From: Clostridia bacterium
Lineage (GTDB): Bacteria > Bacillota_A > Clostridia > Oscillospirales > CAG-382
Direction of reading: 5' to 3'
DNA length: 9,043 bases
Assembly: GCA_017615235.1 (NCBI GenBank)
Contig: JAGAAM010000217.1
Location: 1 to 9,043 of the forward strand
Shown here: positions 4,443-9,043 of the stretch, one piece after another
Position numbering within the stretch: position 1 is the stretch's first letter
How the letters are laid out: the number at the start of each line of letters is the position of its first letter
Program-made: the position numbers and the translations under genes
Notes under the pieces: generated by a model
The model's input: the letters and a program-made list of their open reading frames with translations, nothing else
Told to the model about the DNA's origin: nothing
Databases searched by the model: none

Positions 4443-6884
4443 ATGGCAGAAAAGAAAAGGAAGTCCGCGTCAGGCGGAAAAGGCAAAAAGAATACCGAAA
4501 AGAAGCAGTCGCAGATCAGGATCAACGCCGGCGAGATAGTACGCTGGGGTCTCGGCTTCGTGGCGATATTCATAATCCTCACGTTCATACCCGGCATCGT
4601 GGACACCGATTTCGGTCAGGGCGTTTCGGGCGTTATACGCGGGCTTTTCGGACCGATGTATTACGTCGTGCCGTTCATTATTCTCGTGGTAATAATCTTC
4701 TGGCGACGCGACAGGAAATACGGCAAAGCCTGGGTCAAATATATCCTTTACCTGCTTGAATTCATATTTATTTCGCTTATCGTACACGTCATCGCCGCAG
4801 GCGAGAACGTGAAAACGCTCGAATGGGGTCAGCTTTACGAGACCGGCAAGGTGTTCGGCAGCGCAGGCTTTATCTCCGGTTCCGTTGCGATGATCTTCAC
4901 CAAGCTGATCGGACCCGTAGCCTCGATCATACTGGCGATACTCGGCATTTTCATCTGCACGGTGTTCCTTTGCGGAACCACCCCGACAAAGACGGTCGAG
5001 GCGATCGGGACTTATATCAAATCTCTTTACGCCAAGCACGCCGAAAAAGACCGTGAAAAGCACGAAAAAGACGAATACGAAGAAGAGGATGAAGAAGTTC
5101 CCGTCAAGCCGCGTAAAACGCGCGATCCCCTGCCCGTCGCCGATCTGAACGAGGACGGCGGAGACGACGAGGACGACGGGATAGTGATACCCGCTCTCGA
5201 TCTGCCCGACGATCCGCTCGACGAGACCGCCGGGGTTCCGCTGCCCGACGATAACGACGCGCCTCCTTTCGATACCTTCGAGGATCTTTCCGCGCCGAAC
5301 GGCGAAAAAGCCGGGACTCCCGAAGAGCCCGAAGAAATAAGCGCCGAGGGAGAAGAAGTCGTCATCGAACAGCCGGAAAAAGCGCCGTACGTATTCCCGC
5401 CCATATCGCTCCTTACCGAAGGAGACCCGACCAACAACCGGCCAACCGCTTCGGATATCGAGCGCACCAGCCGCAAGCTTGAAGAAGTGCTTTCGAGCTT
5501 CAACGTCAAGGCGCACGTCGTAGACTGCACCTGCGGCCCGACTGTCACTCGATATGAATTACAGCCGGAGACCGGCGTAAGGGTAAAATCCATCGCAAAT
5601 CTTTCGGAGGATATCGCCCTCCACCTCGCGGCGACTGCCGTAAGGATCGAAAACATCCCCGGAAAAGCGGCGATAGGTATCGAGATACCGAACAAGACGA
5701 CCTTTACCGTCCGTCTGCGCAGGCTTATAGATTCCTCCGCGTTCCGCGACCACAAGAGCAAACTTTACGCCGCGCTGGGCGAGGACGTCGCCGGCAATCC
5801 GGTATATCTCGATATTGCGAAGATGCCCCACCTGCTTATCGCCGGCGCTACCGGCATGGGTAAATCGGTGTGTATCAACTCGCTGATCGTGTCGCTGCTT
5901 TACCGTTGCCATCCCGACGAAGTGAAGCTTATACTCATCGACCCGAAAAAGGTCGAATTCCAGCCTTACGACAACATCCCCCACCTTCTCGTCCCGGTCA
6001 TCACCGATCCGAAAAACGCCGCAGGTACCCTTAACTGGGCGTGCAACGAGATGGAAAAACGCTATAACCTTATCCAGGAAGTCGGCGTACGCGATATAGA
6101 CAGCTACAACAGCGTCACCGCCGACGATCCCGAACGCGAGCAGATGTACCGCATAGTCATCTTTATCGACGAGCTTGCCGACCTTATGATGACCGCTCCC
6201 GACGACGTCGAGACTTCGATCTGCCGTCTGGCGCAGAAGGCGCGCGCGGCGGGCATCCACCTCGTCATAGGTACGCAGAGGCCCTCCGTCGACGTCGTGA
6301 CCGGACTTATCAAGGCGAACATCCCGTCGCGTATCTCCTGCAAGGTCGCTTCCCAGACCGACAGCCGCGTCATACTTGATATGGCAGGCGCCGAAAAGCT
6401 CCTCGGCAGGGGCGATATGCTGTTCTATCCCGTCGGCGCGATGAAGCCGATAAGGGTCCAGGGCGCATTCGTGGACGATAAATCGGAGCTTGCCGGGATA
6501 ACCCAGTTCATGCGCGAAGCGAGCGTCGCTCAGTATGACGACAACATCATCCAGATGATCGCCAACGAAGCGAAGCTTTGCGGCATGAAAGGCAAACGCG
6601 GCGCCGCCGAAGACGCCGGAGGCGACGGCGATTCCGACAAAGAAGACCCGATGTTCGTCGACGCGGTCGGCGTCGCCGTGGAATGCGGAACGGTATCCAC
6701 TTCCCTGCTCCAAAGGCGGCTTTCGCTCGGCTATGCGAGAGCGGCGAGGATCGTCGATAAGATGGAACGCAAAGGAATCATCGGCGAATTCGACGCGGCG
6801 ACCAAAAAACGCGCCGTGCTGATAAGCAAGGAAGAATACCTTGAAATGAAGATCAACAGGAACAGCGAATCCGAAAACGCCTGA
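4443..6884 (+). CDS. spoIIIE: DNA translocase, FtsK/SpoIIIE family
   Basis: 813 residues. A hexameric ATP-driven pump at the division or sporulation septum that moves chromosomal DNA across the closing membrane. Order of parts: a Lys-rich N-terminus (1-24), about four membrane segments (33-51, 72-87, 98-118, 157-177), a charged, mostly acidic linker (195-315), the alpha domain (about 335-440), the RecA-like beta domain and a C-terminal winged-helix gamma domain (about 736-797). Walker A is GATGMGKS (468-475) and Walker B is IVIFIDELADL (571-581, D576, E577). IGTQRPSVDVVTGLIKANIPSR (609-630) is the family hallmark. The gamma domain helix QRRLSLGYARAARIVDKME (757-775) would read KOPS/SRS polarity sequences. 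The 813-residue size with a short linker fits SpoIIIE better than long FtsK. The open frame extends upstream to 3945 inside uppP, but the ATG at 4443 follows AGGAG by 6 bases and begins the expected N-terminus. Confidence 0.95.
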   Translation: MAEKKRKSASGGKGKKNTEKKQSQIRINAGEIVRWGLGFVAIFIILTFIPGIVDTDFGQGVSGVIRGLFGPMYYVVPFIILVVIIFWRRDRKYGKAWVKYILYLLEFIFISLIVHVIAAGENVKTLEWGQLYETGKVFGSAGFISGSVAMIFTKLIGPVASIILAILGIFICTVFLCGTTPTKTVEAIGTYIKSLYAKHAEKDREKHEKDEYEEEDEEVPVKPRKTRDPLPVADLNEDGGDDEDDGIVIPALDLPDDPLDETAGVPLPDDNDAPPFDTFEDLSAPNGEKAGTPEEPEEISAEGEEVVIEQPEKAPYVFPPISLLTEGDPTNNRPTASDIERTSRKLEEVLSSFNVKAHVVDCTCGPTVTRYELQPETGVRVKSIANLSEDIALHLAATAVRIENIPGKAAIGIEIPNKTTFTVRLRRLIDSSAFRDHKSKLYAALGEDVAGNPVYLDIAKMPHLLIAGATGMGKSVCINSLIVSLLYRCHPDEVKLILIDPKKVEFQPYDNIPHLLVPVITDPKNAAGTLNWACNEMEKRYNLIQEVGVRDIDSYNSVTADDPEREQMYRIVIFIDELADLMMTAPDDVETSICRLAQKARAAGIHLVIGTQRPSVDVVTGLIKANIPSRISCKVASQTDSRVILDMAGAEKLLGRGDMLFYPVGAMKPIRVQGAFVDDKSELAGITQFMREASVAQYDDNIIQMIANEAKLCGMKGKRGAAEDAGGDGDSDKEDPMFVDAVGVAVECGTVSTSLLQRRLSLGYARAARIVDKMERKGIIGEFDAATKKRAVLISKEEYLEMKINRNSESENA

Positions 6885-6897
6885 TCAGGCGCAAAAT

Positions 6898-6938
6898 AAA
6901 AACCGGAAGCCGACAAAGCTTCCGGTTTTTGCTGTTTT
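6898..6938. terminator. Bidirectional intrinsic terminator
   Basis: A perfect 13-bp stem (AAAAACCGGAAGC at 6898-6910 with GCTTCCGGTTTTT at 6918-6930) has a 7-base loop. Rightward it ends in a T run followed by GCTGTTTTT. Leftward it reads TTTTTATTTT after the stem. It can stop both the translocase operon and the acpP-phosphatase operon, which converge here. Confidence 0.92.
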
Positions 6939-6945
6939 TGCAGGA

Positions 6946-7611
6946 TCATATGCCGAAGATTTCTTTGAGTTTCGCGGTAAGAGAAGGGACGTCCGGGCAG
7001 GGAGTTTCGGCGCAGAACGCGGGAAATTTCGCCGGATCGGTATAGCCGTAAGATACCGGGACGAACGTAATTCCGGCGTTATGCGCGGTGTCGTGATCCG
7101 ACTTCCCGTCGCCGATAAAAACGGCTTCTTCCGGCGTTATCCCGAGTACGGAAAGCACCTCGAAGGTGGTCTCCGGCGAGGGTTTGCGTTCGCTTTCGGC
7201 GCGCACTCCGCGGGAAACCGTCACGTTTTCACCGAAGAACTTTTTGATCAGGATCTGCACGCAGGAATCGTCCTTGTTCGATACCACGGCGGCTTTCACG
7301 CCGCTGTCGGCAAGGGTCTTTACAAGCTCCGGTATGCCAGGATAAGGCAGAGTATCGTCCGCCAGATGATTCTTGTAATCGGCGGTGAAATCGGCGCGAA
7401 GAGCGGCGCATTCCGGGCTTTCGGGCGAGTAACCGGAAGCGCGGGATACCAGCATAAGCGCCCCGTTGCCGATAAAACTGCGCACCTCGCCGACGCTGTG
7501 CGGAGGGAGCGAGCGCATCGCGAGAGCGCGGTTGACCGAAGATGCGAGGTCTTTGATCGTGTCGAGCAGAGTGCCGTCGAGATCGAAGATCGCGGCTTTT
7601 TTGTTATGCAT
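6946..7611 (-). CDS. HAD-superfamily phosphatase, phosphoglycolate phosphatase-like
   Basis: 221 residues, a cytoplasmic magnesium-dependent phosphatase of HAD subfamily IA with a helical cap after motif I. Seen: motif I FDLDGTLLDT (9-18) with nucleophile D10 and acid D12; motif II VVSNKDD (109-115, S111); motif III K143 in ERKPSPETTFEVL; motif IV IGDGKSDHDTA (166-176, D168 and D172). The cap segment (about 20-90) and the pattern DTIKDL after motif I resemble Gph, which removes 2-phosphoglycolate, but HAD substrates cannot be told from sequence, and pyrophosphatase or sugar-phosphatase activity is also possible. Its ATG at 7611 lies inside the end of acpP, overlapping by 8 bases (ATGCATAA). 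The only Shine-Dalgarno-like stretch is a weak GAGAA, so translation is probably coupled to acpP. It ends 8 bases from the shared terminator. Confidence 0.9.
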   Translation of the reverse strand: MHNKKAAIFDLDGTLLDTIKDLASSVNRALAMRSLPPHSVGEVRSFIGNGALMLVSRASGYSPESPECAALRADFTADYKNHLADDTLPYPGIPELVKTLADSGVKAAVVSNKDDSCVQILIKKFFGENVTVSRGVRAESERKPSPETTFEVLSVLGITPEEAVFIGDGKSDHDTAHNAGITFVPVSYGYTDPAKFPAFCAETPCPDVPSLTAKLKEIFGI

Positions 7612-7834
7612 TGAAGTTTTCGAGATAGTCGGCGATGTCTTTCACGGTACGGAGACCGTTCACGTCGTCGTCGGGGATGGTTATGCCGAGCTCGTCTTCG
7701 AGCGTCATGAGCATTTCGACTACGTCGAGGCTGTCGGCTCCGAGGTCTTCGAGTATAGCCGCGTCATCCGCGATGGTGTCCGGATCGATGCGAAGCTGTC
7801 TGCCGATGAGTTCTTTGATTCTTTCGATAGTCAT
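7604..7834 (-). CDS. acpP: Acyl carrier protein
   Basis: 76 residues, the normal size for the carrier of growing acyl chains in type II fatty-acid synthesis. The phosphopantetheine attachment site is S35 in LGADSLDVVEML (31-42), and the acidic helix II that follows is the recognition helix for partner enzymes. The rest is very acidic (DDAAILED, EDELGITIPDDD), as expected. The ATG at 7834 is preceded by AAAGGATCAATAAA, a good ribosome binding site. No other fatty-acid genes (fabH, fabD, fabF) flank it here; instead it leads a two-gene unit with the HAD phosphatase, with overlapping stop and start. This copy could be the main AcpP or a second carrier protein, and the sequence cannot decide, though the DSLD motif and length fit AcpP. 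Confidence 0.94.
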   Translation of the reverse strand: MTIERIKELIGRQLRIDPDTIADDAAILEDLGADSLDVVEMLMTLEDELGITIPDDDVNGLRTVKDIADYLENFNA

Positions 7835-7888
7835 TTTATTGATCCTTTCGTTCGTGGTGTTCAGGGGTGGTTTTTCAGATACCGCACT

Positions 7889-7917
7889 ATGATATATTAT
7901 CCGCGGGAAAAATACAA
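7889..7917 (-). promoter_or_regulatory. Candidate sigma-A promoter of acpP
   Basis: On the minus strand, TTGTAT (7917-7912) and TATCAT (7894-7889) are spaced by 17 bases. The -35 has two mismatches and the -10 one. The start would be near 7882, with a leader of about 48 bases. An alternative -10 within ATAATATATC is less well spaced. Confidence 0.5.
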
Positions 7918-7940
7918 GTCCTTTTTGAAAAAAACTTGTA
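7913..7940. repeat. Inverted repeat overlapping the acpP -35 region
   Basis: TACAAGT (7913-7919) and ACTTGTA (7934-7940) form a 7-base inverted repeat with a 14-base A/T-rich centre. The left arm overlaps the -35 of the acpP candidate promoter. It could be an operator, but A/T-rich sequence makes chance matches more likely. Confidence 0.3.
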
Positions 7941-7980
7941 AATTTTTTATTTATATTTCCTTAAAAAATATATACAGTTG

Positions 7981-8009
7981 TTGACCGTGATGAAATTTTG
8001 TGGTAAAAT
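7981..8009 (+). promoter_or_regulatory. Sigma-A promoter of ruvCA
   Basis: TTGACC (7981-7986), 17 bases, TAAAAT (8004-8009), each one mismatch from consensus. Transcription would start near 8016, leaving a 17-base leader that carries AAGGGTGATC before the ruvC ATG. No LexA/DinR-like box is visible near it. Confidence 0.75.
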
Positions 8010-8032
8010 GACTTGATAAAAAGGGTGATCAT

Positions 8033-8503
8033 ATGCTTATTTTGGGAATCGATCCCGGGCTTGCGACGATCGGTTACGGATTCGTCCAGAAGACCGGTGA
8101 CAAATACCGCGCCGTCGAATACGGCGCGATCATAACCAAGCCCCACCAGATAGTCGAAAAACGGCTTTCGGAGATATACGACGAGATGTCTTCCCTCCTC
8201 GAACGCCACCGTCCCGACTGCATCGCGGTGGAGGAACTTTTCTTCAACAGCAACGCCACGACGGCGATCGACGTCGCGATGGCGCGCGGCGTGATACTGC
8301 TCGCCGCGTATAAAAAGGGCGTCGATATCTATGAATACACTCCTCTGGAGGTAAAAAGCTCCGTCGTCGGCTACGGCAGGGCTGAAAAGCAGCAGGTGCA
8401 GTATATGGTACGCCTTATGCTCGACCTTAAAGAAACACCCAAACCCGACGACACGGCGGACGCGCTCGCGCTGGCGCTGTGTCACGGCACGAGGATAAGA
8501 TAA
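8033..8503 (+). CDS. ruvC: Holliday junction resolvase RuvC (crossover junction endodeoxyribonuclease)
   Basis: 156 residues, a homodimeric RNase H-fold nuclease that cuts four-way junctions symmetrically at the end of homologous recombination. Catalytic acids are in place: D7 in ILGIDPGLATIGYG (3-16), E67 in AVEELFF (65-71), and D140 and D143 in PDDTADALALALCH (138-151). The segment NATTAIDVAMARGVILLAA (74-92) and the loop SSVVGYGRAEKQQVQYMV (109-126) are typical of the family. Length is slightly shorter than E. coli RuvC, because the tail stops soon after the last active-site helix. The ATG at 8033 follows AAGGGTG by about 6 bases. It is the first gene of a rightward unit with ruvA, 11 bases away. 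yebC, often upstream, is not present here. Confidence 0.96.
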   Translation: MLILGIDPGLATIGYGFVQKTGDKYRAVEYGAIITKPHQIVEKRLSEIYDEMSSLLERHRPDCIAVEELFFNSNATTAIDVAMARGVILLAAYKKGVDIYEYTPLEVKSSVVGYGRAEKQQVQYMVRLMLDLKETPKPDDTADALALALCHGTRIR

Positions 8504-8514
8504 GGGGGTCAACG

Positions 8515-9043
8515 ATGATACACTACATAAGCGGCAAACTCGATTCGGTTACCGGCGAATACGCTGTCATCGACTGTTCCGGAGTCGGATTCCGGATCGG
8601 CGTATCGGTCTCGACCGCCTCGAAGCTCGCGCCCGACATCGGCAAACAGGTAAGGCTTTATACGTATATGTCGGTGACCGAGAACGATATTTCGCTTTAC
8701 GGTTTTTACGACGAAGACGAGCTTGAGCTGTTCGTCCAGCTCAAATCGGTCTCCGGCATAGGCCCGAAGACCGCCGTCGCGATACTCGGAACGCTTTCGC
8801 CGTCCGATCTGCGCTCCGCGGTCGCCTCCAACGACGCGAAGCTTATCGCCCAGGCGCCGGGAGTCGGATTGAAGACGGCGCAGATGCTCATAATAAAGCT
8901 TAAAGACAAAGTAGGCGGGATCGAATTTGCTCCTCAAAGCAAGGCGGGCGCTCCCGCAAAGGGCGAAAAGATGCGCCAGGTGGTCGATACGCTCACGCTT
9001 TACGGCTTCCGCAGGGAAAAGGTGATCGAGGCGCTCAAACGCC
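8515..9043 (+). CDS. ruvA: Holliday junction branch-migration protein RuvA, C-terminus off window
   Basis: The first 176 residues of RuvA, the tetramer that holds the Holliday junction flat and recruits the RuvB motor. Seen: the N-terminal OB-fold (MIHYISGKLDSV to SLYGFYDEDE, about 1-68), the first helix-hairpin-helix VSGIGPKTAVAIL (79-91), the second APGVGLKTAQMLIIKLKDK (114-132), a flexible linker (about 133-150) and the start of domain III (from about 151, QVVDTLTLYGFRREKVIEALK), which contacts RuvB. The second hairpin usually reads GVGKKTAER; here it is GVGLKTAQM, a mild departure. The ATG at 8515 follows AAGGGGGTC, which overlaps the ruvC stop region. About 20-30 residues are expected beyond the window, with ruvB probably next. 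Confidence 0.95.
   Translation, partial: MIHYISGKLDSVTGEYAVIDCSGVGFRIGVSVSTASKLAPDIGKQVRLYTYMSVTENDISLYGFYDEDELELFVQLKSVSGIGPKTAVAILGTLSPSDLRSAVASNDAKLIAQAPGVGLKTAQMLIIKLKDKVGGIEFAPQSKAGAPAKGEKMRQVVDTLTLYGFRREKVIEALKR

Noticed and set aside
4470..6713. Long minus-strand open frames (348 and 384 codons) opposite the DNA translocase gene
   Set aside because: They lie antisense to a gene with clear Walker motifs and show no domain of their own; they reflect GC-rich codon use.
7964..8032. LexA/DinR box controlling ruvCA
   Set aside because: No GAAC-N4-GTTC-like sequence was found around the ruvC promoter.

Overview
The window looks like a chromosomal segment of an uncultured anaerobic Firmicute of the class Clostridia, probably a gut or gut-like lineage. 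The support is a clostridial-type 2[4Fe-4S] ferredoxin, a SpoIIIE-type DNA translocase, strong AGGAGG-like ribosome binding sites, sigma-A promoters close to consensus, and a lipoprotein solute-binding protein of a type common in such genomes. No tRNA, rRNA, CRISPR array, insertion sequence or phage gene is visible. Gene content is mostly housekeeping. I do not see a convincing new defence or mobile system.

Layout. Positions 1-1806 hold three genes on the minus strand, each with its own promoter: a 3'-truncated tRNA1(Val) adenine-N6 methyltransferase (1-407), a small ferredoxin (599-772) with a downstream hairpin terminator, and a membrane-anchored exported protein (865-1806). The last one looks like a LytR-CpsA-Psr (LCP) domain that has lost its catalytic motifs. 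The divergent control region 1807-2029 carries two back-to-back promoters that both match TTGACA-17-TATAAT exactly, with inverted repeats between and inside them. Rightward from there run a solute-binding lipoprotein without any permease nearby (2030-3538), the undecaprenyl-diphosphate phosphatase uppP (3586-4425) and an FtsK/SpoIIIE DNA translocase (4443-6884). They are tightly spaced and end at a strong two-way terminator (6898-6938).

On the other side of that terminator, facing left, are acpP (7604-7834) and a HAD phosphatase (6946-7611) whose start overlaps the acpP stop. A 198-base divergent region separates acpP from the rightward ruvC-ruvA pair (8033 to the window end), which encodes Holliday junction resolvase and branch-migration subunits.

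How the genes fit together. UppP recycles the undecaprenyl carrier used for cell-wall polymers, and LCP enzymes transfer such polymers from that carrier to peptidoglycan. The LCP-like protein and UppP therefore lie in one envelope-biogenesis area, with the lipoprotein between them. SpoIIIE/FtsK and RuvCA handle chromosome segregation and recombination. AcpP and the HAD phosphatase are general metabolism. The points most worth a second look are the degenerate LCP-like protein, the symmetric consensus promoter region, the binding protein without a permease transcribed into uppP-spoIIIE, and short repeat or operator-like elements upstream of the methyltransferase and acpP genes.
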